DNA from: Halichondria panicea
Taxonomy: Eukaryota; Porifera; Demospongiae; Suberitida; Halichondriidae
NCBI RefSeq assembly: GCF_963675165.1
Contig: NC_087378.1
Location: forward strand, 705,001-769,000
DNA: 64,000 nucleotides
Direction of reading: 5' to 3'
Notes under the pieces: generated by a model
Database searches by the model: none
What the model was told of the DNA's origin: nothing
What the model saw: only the letters and a program-made list of their open reading frames with translations
Part shown: positions 10,495 through 30,327 of the stretch, one piece after another
Layout: each line of letters opens with the position of its first letter
How positions within the stretch are numbered: the stretch's first letter is position 1
Program-made: the position numbers and the translations under genes

Positions 10495-11958
10495 TCAACG
10501 CTTCATCATAACGTTCACATCAGCACACTGGTAGAACATAGCTGGAGCCATAGGATTCTTAGTAATGTAGACCACCTAGAAGAGAGGTGTACAGTAAATT
10601 GGAATCGAGATAGTGCAACAATGCCCTGCCCTGCTGCATGCATGGGACATGTGGCATGCAGGCAAGGAGTATGGACATGTGACAGTGAATAACAGTAATA
10701 ATCATGTAATAGTTACATAATAAACTGTTATTTGACTGCATTATTATGTCATGCTCCTAGCCTGTTGCATGTTACATCCCAGCTTAAGGGTATTCATATA
10801 ATGAGGGTTATGTGGGTTATGTGTAGCACATGCATGCATGCTTACCTGCAGTATAGCCTTTTCCATTTCCATTCTGTGTGTGTGAGAGAATGACGTTGGT
10901 GGATTGATATATCAGTGAGATGGAGTGTAAAATGTGCTTACTTTGGCATTGGCACAGAGACTGTGTAAAGAGTACCAGAGGGTTGGCCCATGTTAGGGCC
11001 CATATCAGGGACTGTCATGAGGTTCATTTTGCCTTTCATGCCCCAAAGGTTGATTTCAAACATTCCCTGTGTCAAAATGTAGCTGGTTAAACGTGTTTAT
11101 ACTACAATAACATTTCCTTACTGGTGTTGCCATGACCCAGTGGTCAAGGTTCTTCTGGAAGATGATGGTGGCATTCATTCCAGACCTGCAGTGTAAAGAG
11201 AGCTTCAGATTAGCTCCATGCATGCAGGCATAATAAAAACTTACTCAAATGTAACCTCTGGCATCTCTGCTGGACGGCCACCACATGGTGCATCCTTTAC
11301 AAGTAGGCAATTATCCGCTCCTGTGTGCAAATCAAAATAATCATAATCAATGATTTTGCTTATTAGCGCAGTACAACAATATTCAAAGATACACCATAAC
11401 ATGTGATGTTGCATAATGTTATGCTCACATACAAGAAAAACAGGTCACAAAAAATGTCTAGCTTCTTCTACCGTATTACTAGAATGTTTTGCGAGCATCA
11501 AAAATTTGCGAACTTTGCGATGGTTGATCAATAAAATCCTAAATTATTATTATTACTAGTAAATACACACGATCCTTGCCAGAACGCAATAGTTAGATTG
11601 CAAAGGGTCAAATTTTCTGCTGAATTGGCTCATTCACAAAGGTTTTTCACCCATAAAATATTCTAGTAATACGGTATGCACATAATTATTATTAAAAATG
11701 GATCAACAAATTAATAGCGGGAAATTAATTATTGAACCAAATATTTTTAGAGGCTTCCACAAAAATTAAGTGGTTCGAAAATTTCGCGCTATACGTAAAT
11801 CTCAAGCAAAAACATGCACAATTTTTTCTAGACAATATAAATAGAGGCTGACCTGCCATGTTCAAGCCAGTGATGTTGCCTCTTTGTTTTGGGAAGACTA
11901 AGCAGAGATGGGCCTGTCCTATAGCAACCACTGCAGCGAGTAAAAGGAGAACTTTCAT
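10495..11958 (-). CDS. Secreted BIM1/X325-like (LPMO-fold) copper-site protein
   Basis: Six exons fit: 11853-11958, 11245-11320, 11122-11185, 10942-11066, 10846-10873 and 10495-10575, giving 159 residues. The first 16 residues (MKVLLLLAAVVAIGQA) are a signal peptide. Cleavage after GQA would expose histidine as residue 1 (HLCLVFPKQRG), which is the N-terminal copper ligand of LPMO-like proteins. The pattern H-x5-P-x2-RG, then APCGG, then NLDHWVMATPGMFEINLWG and a late FYQCADVNV follows the BIM1/X325 copper-protein family as I know it from fungi and some animals. The second histidine in LDHW and an acidic residue could complete the site. These proteins bind Cu(II) but lack proven polysaccharide oxidase activity. 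The 28-base exon 5 rests on phase alone. One intron holds the third TACCGTA element. Confidence 0.68.
11469..11676 (-). mobile_element. MITE of the TACCGTATTACTAGAA family, copy 3 (intact ends)
   Basis: This 208-bp element has intact termini: TACCGTATTACTAGAATGTT at the left and CTAGTAATACGGTA at the right. Relative to copies 1 and 2 its interior is inverted. The outer TA on each side fits a TA target duplication, with the element proper starting CCGTATTACTAG. It lies in the first intron of the BIM1-like gene and has no coding capacity, so it would depend on a transposase made elsewhere. Confidence 0.8.
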
Positions 11959-12861
11959 CTTGTTTGCTTTTTTGTTTGCTTTTTTGCTTGCTTGAAAGAG
12001 TCTTCTGTCTGCAAATTGTGCAGCTCTTGGTTGTGCAGCAAGGTTTATGCAGCATAATAAATGGGGGTGGGGCTGCTCATGTGAATTTGCAGCCGTAGTC
12101 TAGAGGCGTGATAAGAGGCTGGGTTTCCGACCAGAAGCTAGCTGGCTAGGACAAAGGATTAGTTTAGCACTGTATTGGCAGCTAGCTCTGAATATCGTTT
12201 GACTATTGGCTATCTCTACTGGATAAATGCTCCTCATGACTATGGACAAAGGACCTGGGTAAGAGCTACTCTCGTGTCATTTCTAGTCAAGAGGGTTATT
12301 AAAAACAGTAGCATCAGTAGGCAATTTAATATCCCAAAGCCTATAGCTGCTTCATTTTTGTGAAGTTTACACTGTACAGTATGAATGTAGGGTGTAGGGC
12401 TCCTTAAGTATGAGTAGCTAGTAGCTGATGGTACAGGTGGTAGCATATCAAATGACAATTGAATCATCATTCAGTTGCCTTAATTGATACGTAGACGACA
12501 CAGAAAATATTCCATGGCCAATAATTATTATTTTTCTATTATGCTCATTACAATGTGACGTGTTCACTGGTAATTAACGTGTCGGTGGAAGTTGACCGAG
12601 ATCAGAGTAATGTATGGTGTAAACCTGTCCTAAGATTACAATAATTATGTGTGATTGTAGTTCGTGTGATTGTTGAAGACCTGTAAACAATGTAATAGAG
12701 TACGTGGAGAAAAGAATACTAGCAGTATTATTTATGTGGTTTCCTGTTGTGCACGATGTCACAGAGATAGTCTAGGTCAATTTGTTTATTGTGATCATGC
12801 ACACACGCCCCCACTACACACATACACACACCCACCACACACACACACACATATGCCCCCA

Positions 12862-12923
<62 letters not shown>
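11959..12923. other. Upstream region of the BIM1-like and DYRK genes
   Basis: This ~960-base stretch separates the BIM1-like start codon (minus) from the first supported DYRK exon (plus). It should carry both promoters and one or more undetected 5' exons of the kinase gene. Short open frames here (for example 12175-12363) have no family features. A long CA microsatellite fills 12803-12920. Confidence 0.35.
12803..12923 (+). repeat. CA microsatellite ending in a splice acceptor
   Basis: An imperfect then perfect (CA)n run of about 120 bases ends in CACAG, and the next base (12924) begins a DYRK exon. The repeat therefore takes the place of the usual pyrimidine tract. Confidence 0.85.
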
Positions 12924-22107
<9,184 letters not shown>

Positions 22108-22467
22108 CCTGTCTTTTTATACATTCATAACAATAATATAGTATTTTGCCTGCTCTATTTAACATTAATAAACTGTTTCTATTTGTGCCTGCTAGATGTG
22201 GTGTCTTTTTTTTTTTAATGAATCAACAATAATCGTCTCAGCATCAGTCATTATTCAACAGCACCATTGTTGGCTCTTGTCCATTATAAACATTTTATTA
22301 TAATTATTAAAACAATTGCTCAATATGATCATACACCAGCATGGACAATATTAATTAGCATGCCCAAACATTTTTATAAACAGGGAAATGATAATTATGT
22401 AAATTTCTTAAATAATTAAGAGAAAATAGATCATTAATTAAAGAAAAGAGAAGCAGTTGATGGAATG
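22108..22467. other. Convergent intergenic stretch, DYRK / MAEL
   Basis: About 360 AT-rich bases between two converging genes. A plus-strand AATAAA at about 22166 fits the DYRK polyadenylation signal. No gene is seen. Confidence 0.4.
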
Positions 22468-24584
22468 TTATTGTTCATGAATTCGAAGTCCTCCAACTTT
22501 TGGAAGCTTGATGAGATTGCCACGCCCTAGTCCTCCCAAGACACGCCCCCTACCAAACGTCAGTGGTGAAGGTGGCCTTAAATCATCTGTGAGGAGAAAC
22601 ATAGTAAACTTACTACATGCAATTAGAAAATGCACATAAGCAATTAGCACAATTCTTAAGCCGTGTGAGAAGTGCCAAACATTAGAAAAATAGAGTCATT
22701 GCATTTGCCACTGAAATGCTTACATACATACAAGCAAGGTATTCCCCCATAAGAATGGCCTAGTAATGAAAAGGCCAAAGAAACAACACAGACATAGACA
22801 CAGTTACCATCAGAGTCAGGATAGTCCTCATTGTCAAGATCCCTCGCCACTTCATCAGAAGGGGTCTTCATCTTGAAGGTAGTCACTGTACCCCCCACAG
22901 ACAACTTGGGGAGATGAGCCGAGGTCAGAGACACTCCAAACTTTGGACACAGACACTCAGCAGCTACAAATGTGTAGATATTGCACACACCCAGCGAGCA
23001 AAACTTAGTTTCTTTCTCCTCATGGAAATCACATCTAAGAGAGCAGAAAATGTATGAGGAGTAATATGTAGCTAGACTTGACGGAAATAACAAAGAATTA
23101 TTCAAACCTACCACCTTTACCGCTCAGTCTATAGCCACCAATAATGGATTTTGGTCACCATAGATATCCCATCATGTGATAGATATCATTAGCTTACCTT
23201 GTTCCTGCTTCAAAGTCATAGATGGAGGTCTTCAACAACTCATCAATCTGGAAGAAGCTCATAGCCTTGCCATCCAGGTGCCCAGAGAACAACCCCAGCA
23301 GAGCGTCGACTTCGTAGACCTTGTCCAGTCGGTTCATTACTCCAGCTTTGTCTGCCAACCACGCCAGACACCACTCACACCTCTCAGCACTCTCACGCTA
23401 CAGAGAGAAAGAGCGGGGGGAAACTAATAAATAGATGCCAAAATGAAACTCTTTGGCCAAAATTAATTAGCAATACATAGCATCAAATTCGAATACACTA
23501 CAACTAAGCCAAGTTGGGGCGTCGCCCGGTTTCTGTGAAACTTTTTAAGGGGTGACATGTGATTATGTATTAGTGTACCTTTGAGAAGACAGGAGGCATT
23601 TTCTCAGTCCAATTAGGGTCTAGAAAGTTTTCAATTTCGCCTAGAAGTTTTCTGTAGTCTTTTTCAGCCTGTTCAAATTCTGCTATGGGGATTTGGTGTG
23701 TAGTATCACTTGTGCTCTGGGCCAGGTATCGATAACCCATTGGAATTTTGCCTGGGAACAAAAAACAGACAAAATGGTAAATTCTGCATGGGGCAGTTTT
23801 CAATGTGAAAATTAACCATGCCAGGGCCCAAACCACATCCACAGGGCCACACGCGTACACTTCATACGAACACAATAAAATATTTACCGGGATCAATAAA
23901 TTTATGCAGTTTCCTCTTTACTCCAGACACCAAAGAGAACTCGACCAGAGCTACTTCACAGGGTAGGTAACGTTTCTCTCCGTTTATGGACATTTCACAA
24001 AGAGACTGGAAATCAACAAAGAAGAAGCTCTCATTAGCAGCTGCTCTCCCTGGCGGAAGGGCAGATTTGATAAGTTCCTTTTCTTTGCTTCTTCTCTCAG
24101 TCATTTCTGCAGCAAAGTCGCGTTTGCTCTGTAAATAGTATGAGAATAATTATAATTAGATTACCCTCCAGGTCCCGGATCCCCCATACAATGTTCATAC
24201 AATTACTTACTGACAGTAGTACCCCAGTCGCATCCATTATGACCGTGAGATTATTACAATCAGGTCCCGGATCCCCCATACAATGTTCATACAATTACTT
24301 ACTGACAGTAGTACCCCAGTCGCATCCATTCTCCCCGGCCCTGGACGAGAGGCACTGTTTAAGCCAGGCCCAGGCCCCTGAGTACGAGTATAGCCTTGGG
24401 CACCACTAGAGTCTCCCTTTGCGATGGCTTGGTATGCCTGCTTCCTAGCGTCTGAGAGTTGAGCCCATTTTGGACCAGCAAGGGTAGGCATATCTCTCAT
24501 GGGCACGTTCCTTCCTTGACGTCGCAACTCTTGCTGTATCTCTTGCATAAAGACGGAGAATCCATTCTGCTTTTTCTTACTCAT
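22468..24584 (-). CDS. MAEL: Maelstrom (HMG box plus MAEL domain), piRNA pathway
   Basis: Six exons fit: 24303-24584, 23888-24128, 23579-23751, 23198-23397, 22808-23034 and 22468-22586, giving 413 residues (human MAEL is 434). The first ~75 residues are an HMG box (NGFSVFMQEIQQELRRQGR, WAQLSDARKQAYQ). The MAEL domain follows with KRYLPCEVALVEFSLVSGV, HKFIDPGKIPMGYRY and SDTTHQIPIAEFE, all near matches to vertebrate MAEL. It keeps the conserved Cys/His set (ERCEWCLAWL, CDFHEEKE, CSLGVCNIYTF). Maelstrom acts in the germline piRNA pathway to silence transposons, in nuage and nucleus. The C-terminus (LRPPSPLTFGRGRVLGGLGRG) is Gly/Arg-rich. A 70-bp perfect duplication overlaps the end of exon 1. 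It shares a 226-bp divergent region with RPL19. Confidence 0.92.
24169..24330 (-). repeat. Perfect 70-bp direct duplication spanning the MAEL exon 1 donor
   Basis: Positions 24169-24238 and 24261-24330 are identical over 70 bases, with 22 bases between them. The right copy includes the last 28 bases of MAEL exon 1 and its GTAAGT donor. The left copy is a second, intronic exon end with an equally good donor. Using the left donor would read through a stop, so the right one is the functional site. Confidence 0.9.
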
Positions 24585-24810
24585 GATTTTGAGTGCAGTA
24601 TGATATGTACATGAGCAGTAAATGGAATGGCTTTGTACCTAGTTGGCCAGGCAGATAGTAGTACACTGTCTTTCTGTTCTGTTTATTTGTTTTGATAATT
24701 AATTAATTAGCAGCAAAGGTCAACACGTGGTTGACCCGTCCTGCCTTTTCGCGCATGCGTTTTACAGCATATCCTCTGGTACATGTGCTCGGCAAGCAAG
24801 GTGGTGGACA
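24585..24810. promoter_or_regulatory. Divergent promoter region, MAEL / RPL19
   Basis: Only 226 bases lie between the two start codons. The stretch contains a CACGTG E-box (about 24725) and a CpG-containing GCGCATGCG palindrome (about 24753). No TATA box is clear. Confidence 0.5.
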
Positions 24811-26249
24811 ATGAGGTACGTTTGTTTCTTTTAGTACTGTAGCCTAACAACACGTCTTAGTCTTATTCTGTACAAGATAATAGTAGCAAATACTTGTGAT
24901 CTATTAAAAATATTTTTGAGTGCTTTCTTGAATAATTGAAGAAAAATGACTATGTGTAACTTAATCCTGTGTATGTGTCTTGAGTGATGTACAGCTAGCT
25001 AGGTTTATTCTTTTAACTGTCCCATCTCAATTTATCATTATACATGTATAACGACCAATTGAGGTGTTGATATCTTTCAAGATGTGCATTAAATAGATTC
25101 CAACTATAACTCTTCCCCAGTACTCTACGGCTCCAAAAGAGGTTGGCAGCGGCCGTCCTAAAGTGTGGTAAACGAAAGATCTGGCTCGACCCAAACGAGA
25201 CGACAGAGATTGGTAATGCCAACTCGAGACAAAACGTTCGTAAGCTTGTGAAAGATGGTTTGATCATCAAGAAGCCTACCACAATTCACTCAAGGTCGCG
25301 TGTCAGAAGAGCCCTGGAAGCCAAAAAGAAGGGGAGACATTCTGGTGCGTTTTGATTCAAAATCGTATGTATAGTACAGTAGCTATTTGTATGTGTGAAA
25401 TGTTCTTCTTGTACCGTACTGGCACATTACTAAGCACATGCGCCTATATTTCCACATTCCATAGCAATGCGAGAATAAGCGCTTAACCCACGAGTATTAA
25501 AATCATTCATTTAGCCAGCTCTAATAAGCGATATGCACTTAATAACACGCCAATACGGTATAAGAGTAGGATTTTGTTTTGCTGTATTATAGTATAATTA
25601 TAACTAATGCTTAAGGGGAAACATTTTATCCTAAGTACGTACTTAGTAGTTTACTCTCTCACTCTCAGGCTATGGTAAGAGGAAGGGTACTGCGAACGCT
25701 CGTATGCCAGAGAAGATCGTGTGGATGAGGAGAATGAGGACTCTACGCAGACTGCTACGCAAGTACAGGGAGTCCAAGAAGATTGACAACCATCTGTAAG
25801 TTGACCAGTATCGTATTTGGTGACTTGAGACGACTTATTTGTAGACAGTTATATTGACTCCATTACAACAGTTGGTCAGCATGCTGCAATATAATTATTC
25901 AAATTTTTGAAGCAGTAGTTGATGTATTTGTGTTGTGTTTTTTCAGGTATCACAGCCTTTATCTCCAAGTCAAGGGTAACGTGTTCAAGAACAAGCGAGT
26001 GTTGATGGAGCATATTCACAAAAAGAAGGCCGAGAACTTGCGATCCAAACAACTTTCGTAAGTTACATATAAATCCATTCCTAGTCCCACATTACACATG
26101 CATTTTTCCCTCACAGTGACCAGGCCGAGGCTCGCAGAAACAAGGTGAAGCAGAGCCGACTGCGTCGGGAAGAAAGGATCAAGCAAAAGAGAGAAGAACT
26201 CCTCAAGCAATACGCCAAAGAGGATGAGGCAGCAAAGATACCTAAATAG
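24811..26249 (+). CDS. RPL19: 60S ribosomal protein L19 (eL19)
   Basis: Five exons (24811-24815, 25121-25344, 25669-25795, 25947-26057, 26117-26249) give 199 residues, matching the family length of ~196. The first exon codes only ATGAG, so the first intron falls after the start codon, as is common in ribosomal protein genes. The start [19 protein letters not shown], the block [37 protein letters not shown] and [17 protein letters not shown] are near identical to animal eL19. The long basic C-terminal helix ([20 protein letters not shown]) ends IPK. It binds rRNA and forms an intersubunit bridge. A TACCGTA-ended element lies in intron 2. Confidence 0.97.
25412..25560 (+). mobile_element. MITE with TACCGTACTGGC / GCCAATACGGTA termini
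   Basis: A 149-bp non-coding element in RPL19 intron 2 begins TACCGTACTGGC and ends GCCAATACGGTA. The imperfect inverted repeat extends about 40 bases inwards. The outer TA on each side fits a TA target duplication. The first and last seven bases match the TACCGTA ends of the family at 771, 4922 and 11469, but the interior differs, so it is a separate subfamily. Confidence 0.7.
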
Positions 26250-27588
26250 AGAAAAACATTTTGAGACCCTTCTCTTTTTGCTTAATGTTTTATGGTGTAA
26301 GACACGATTTCTCAAATCAGAGTGCGTTATTAATTATTGTCTGTTGATAGCATTCTTTTTGATTTGCAGATTGGTTTTTCGATTAACCGCCGCTCATTAG
26401 CACACTTGGTCTTGTGGCTTACAACAGAATCCCACGAGACCACTGCATACTACAGCCCCGCCCACAAATTCTTTTTTGTGTTCATTTTGTGGCTGCAACA
26501 TTGCATACCTTTGCACACGCAGGACATTTCTCACATTCGAAGCAAAATTCATGTCCAGCTAGTCTCTGGAGGCCCTACAATCATTTGCAGCGAGATAGAC
26601 GGTACTGACAGCAAGCTGAGACACGTGTTGATCTGCTGAAGCTTGTAAGACAGTAACTTGAGTAAGGTGAGATACATGATGATGATGTGCATACAGACTA
26701 TTTATAAGGTTTGCTCTAATACAAAGCTGAATGTGTTACTTACAAATCAGGGGTGCATATTAAAGATATACTAGATTGTATCAGTACTTAGTTACTTTGT
26801 ATGCTGGTTGTAAATGATGAAGTAAATCTTTGTGGTTATGCTGCATGTACAAGTGTAGCCCTTGTATTGATTAGTTTTGGAAACATTGTTGGCACGTGCA
26901 TGTGGTGAAAAATACACTATAATTATTCGGTATTGCATACATACATAATGTGGCATGTGGCTTGTAGGCTAAGTGGCTACATACGTTATTGAAGTGGTCG
27001 TTTGAGTGAAAGACACTCCCTAAAACCACATTCTCAAGTGCCCTATATACTAGTAAATGTGTCAGCCCTCGTGAGGGGATGTGTGACTCCTGTAAGCATG
27101 GGAGAACAGATAACACTGACTTTATGTTCATGTTATAATAACCTAGTGTTCCTCATATTAACCGAGTGCTGAACATGTACAGTATCGTGTGTCTAGTTTC
27201 TTGTCATTGTAATATGATATAATATCGTCTGAATGCATAATTTGGGTGGCCCGATTCGCTTCAATTAGTGTAAGGCATTCCTCGGTTAATTGTGCTTTAC
27301 AGGCTACATGAAATCCAGTCATGTTTGTATGAGTTCTAGCTTCACTTAAATAATGTCTGTTGCTTAAACACATTAATCCTTTATTTTGGCAAACCTTACA
27401 CAAACTGTTGTCATTTGATCCTAGACTTGGTGACAGTCTACAGTAAAGTCTAACAAGTATCCACATATCAATGTGTGCTACATTTTAACTGTATGTACAT
27501 AATTACATGTATAACTCCTACTAATTATCCTACAGATTTGCTGTACAAGAATCGACAACTCACATTCTTCATATTATTGATTCTGAGA
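26250..27588. other. 1.3-kb intergenic stretch without a convincing gene
   Basis: This lies between the RPL19 stop and the start of the mucin-like gene. Two open frames (26343-26636 plus; 27158-27466 minus) are about 100 codons each. Neither shows a family motif. The minus one has several Cys (LCKVCQNKGLMC) and could be a short unknown gene or chance. The promoter of the mucin-like gene should lie near 27500. Confidence 0.35.
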
Positions 27589-30029
27589 ATGGCAACCACA
27601 AAACACATGTGTAAAGTGGCTCCACTCTTTTGGACTGTATTAACATTTGCCCTGTTACTTCGTCCCAGTAATGGACAGAATTCAACGGATGCAATAGCAA
27701 TGCCTGCAACAACGGTACCACTAACAACCACACAGATGATGTCTGTAGCACCCACACAAGCATCGGTGATATTCTCGGTTGCTTCCACTGATATGCTGAT
27801 GCCCGAGACAATGAGTTCTTCGCTGCCTGCACTGACATCAAGCCTCAGTCCTTCACCCGATCCTACCTCAACTGTAGTCATGCCCACAGAGAGTGGTTTG
27901 ATGACAACAATGGCCTCTTTACCCTCCATGATTTCTACCTCGACACCAAGCCTAGTCATGGCTGTCACTACCTCGACTAGCATGGCTCCCTCTGTTGAAC
28001 CCACGCCTGTAATTACTCCAATGACTACAGAGCCTCAGCCCCCTACCACGACTGCTCCTCCTCCGGTGAGTGTGTGTGTTTGTGTACTGTGTACTGTGTA
28101 GATGCTTGTATGTTGTGGCTGAGTCTATATTAAGCTGTGAATATGATATGATGGCACCATAATAGTATTGTAAAACAGCACCTGGTTTGTAGGTACCTAT
28201 TAGGAAACTGTTACATAGGTACTAGGGGAAGTTTACCTCACAAAGTACTAATTTAGAATGTTAATGGGTTAGCGACAGTATGTGGTGTATTTCAGGCATG
28301 CATCCAATAGTTTCGTGTGTCATAATAATTGGTCTTTGTAGAATTGTTTAGCACAAAGATGTGATGATAATGGACACACCCTCCTAATAATCGTGAATGT
28401 CAATAGTTTAGTATAAGCATGCAGCGTACATGATTGGCATTGATACTCAAGTATATAGCTTATGCAACAAAATCAGTAAAACCATGTGATGTGTCTGGAG
28501 TGGATGTAGTAGCAATAGTGGCAATAGAGCCTGTATAAAGGAGCTTATATATAGGAGCCTGTATAGCCTCTGGGTAAGTGCCTGTTCACCTAATTAGTAC
28601 AAACGTACCACTCATGATCATGATGTAAGAAGAGGGCGTGTGTATTTTGGTTATCTCTTTGCACAATACAGCCCAAACATGTGTTTAAAAATTCTACTGA
28701 AGTGGGCAGGGGGCATTGTGCATTACAAAGTTGAGTGAACTTCGTGGTCTGAGGTTGCCCATACAACACTCAATCTGGCCATGTGTATTCACACACTTGG
28801 GCAGCTTGCACTACAGAATCCCCACATGTATAAGCATTCAGTAAAGTAAGTAATTCGAGATCCCTTTTGAGCCGGATCCAAAAGTCAATATATGACCATC
28901 ATTTCGGTAACTATGAAACTTGCATAACTACGAATACTATGTACTAGATCATGGTGTATGCTTAGCTACTCTAGCTACTACAACACTGTCCTTATTGTCC
29001 CAGTAGAAGAATGAAGTAATAGCAGGTTTGTGATGTCCTTAGATATCCTGGGCTGCAAGCTGTGTGGTGGGTGCATCTGTTTATAAGACGCTACAATTCT
29101 AGTGATACTTTAATCATGCTATAGATTCACTTGTAATCATGTAGACAAAACTTATTTTTTAGACGTAAAATGAGCATTCACTCTTGTATAGTGTACAGTG
29201 CACAGTCTGCAATAGTGCACAGTCTGCAATAGTGTACAATTTGCAATAGTGGTGGAGTAGACATTTAATGCATTGATAAGTGCTGTGTTCACTCCCACTT
29301 GTGTGGTTGGTCGTGCTTGACAAAAATGAAATGCCTGGGGGTCAAGTGATCTCAGAGCATGTTGCTTCCCACTCTCTAGATCAATAATAACATTCCGGTG
29401 TGGGGTAACATGACTCCCATGTATGAATTACTGAAATGTTTGTTGATATGTGAGATCTTAGGTGCGCAATAATGGGTACAAAGTTTAGTAGATTGGTTGT
29501 CCGTAAATAGTACAGAGTCTGTTGTCAATGACTACTGCATTAATTGTAATATTGACAGCAATAGATACTCACTTTCACCATGTAATTATTGTCATTAATT
29601 TACACGTTGCTCTTATTTCCTCTCTTTCAGCCAACCAGCTCAGGACTGACTACCGGGGCCATCATAGGGATTGCTGTAGGGGGTGGAGTAGTCGTTATAA
29701 TCGTCATTGTTCTCTTCCTGGTCTGCTGTTGCTGGTGCTGTTGCAAGTCAAGGTCAAAGGAGGAATACGTTGTACGTCCTTACGGAAACGTTGTCGTCCG
29801 CACATGGGACCCTCGTACACATCACGACAGGGAAGAATCTCTCAGAGGAGGATCGATAAGAAGCAACGGAAGAAACTCAATCGCACGAAGCTCTATTTCA
29901 AGTGTTGGCTCGTTCCTGAGAGCATCCATTCGTCGTCTGAGTGGCAAGAGACGAAGTGGAAAGAGTGGAAAGAGACGCAGTAACATGGTGGCTGACGATG
30001 AACTAACCATGAAAGTTACACCTTTATAG
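27589..30029 (+). CDS. Mucin-like single-pass membrane protein with basic cytoplasmic tail (tail family, member 1)
   Basis: Two exons (27589-28065 and 29631-30029) give 291 residues. A signal peptide (VAPLFWTVLTFALLL) ends near residue 30. The ectodomain of ~130 residues is almost all Thr, Ser, Pro and Met, as in heavily O-glycosylated mucin stalks. The second exon codes for the membrane span (IIGIAVGGGVVVIIVIVLFL), a Cys cluster (CCCWCCC) likely to be palmitoylated, and a ~95-residue tail. The tail holds NVVVRTWDPRTHHDR, a Ser/Arg block (SSISSVGSFLRASIRRLSGK) and the C-terminus KVTPL, which fits a class I PDZ ligand (T at -2, L at 0). The tail is nearly the same as that of the next gene, whose ectodomain is wholly different. 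I infer a surface receptor or adhesion role; the family is not one I know. An upstream in-frame start would precede the signal peptide, so ATG 27589 was preferred. Confidence 0.75.
28066..29630. other. 1.6-kb intron of the mucin-like gene
   Basis: This single intron splits ectodomain from membrane-plus-tail. It holds a short tandem repeat near 29203-29250 (GCACAGTCTGCAATAGT, three partly decayed copies). No other gene or element is seen. Confidence 0.5.
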
Positions 30030-30327
30030 AAGGACAATGCATTTGTTCACGCACTGTTTCAATCTCAATCATGTTTTAGTCATTGTTCTGCACTAGTTTA
30101 GTTTTAAAGTGTTATCTGTCTGTCTATTTTACATGCCTGTTTGATTAATTATTATTACCTTGACTGAAAATTATTCAGTTTGCAGACACACCCTGTTACA
30201 GTATAGTCATGCGCACATTGTTAGCATAATTTGCATGCATACCATTTCCGGCCAAACTAAGCAGCTAGCTAGCTCAACAAAAGCTCCTGTATTGTGAGAT
30301 TCTGATTGTGCAAGCCAAGTCTTGAAG

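Noticed and set aside
24210-24302. Use of the left copy of the duplicated MAEL donor
   Set aside because: Reading through to it meets a stop codon, so the right copy is the functional exon end.
26337-26639. 100-codon plus-strand frame after RPL19
   Set aside because: No family motif, no splice partners and AT-rich composition like the surrounding DNA; kept as unexplained intergenic sequence.
27525-28004. Minus-strand frame of 159 codons opposite the mucin-like stalk
   Set aside because: It is the antisense of a Thr/Ser/Pro-rich repeat, which tends to be open; no protein features.
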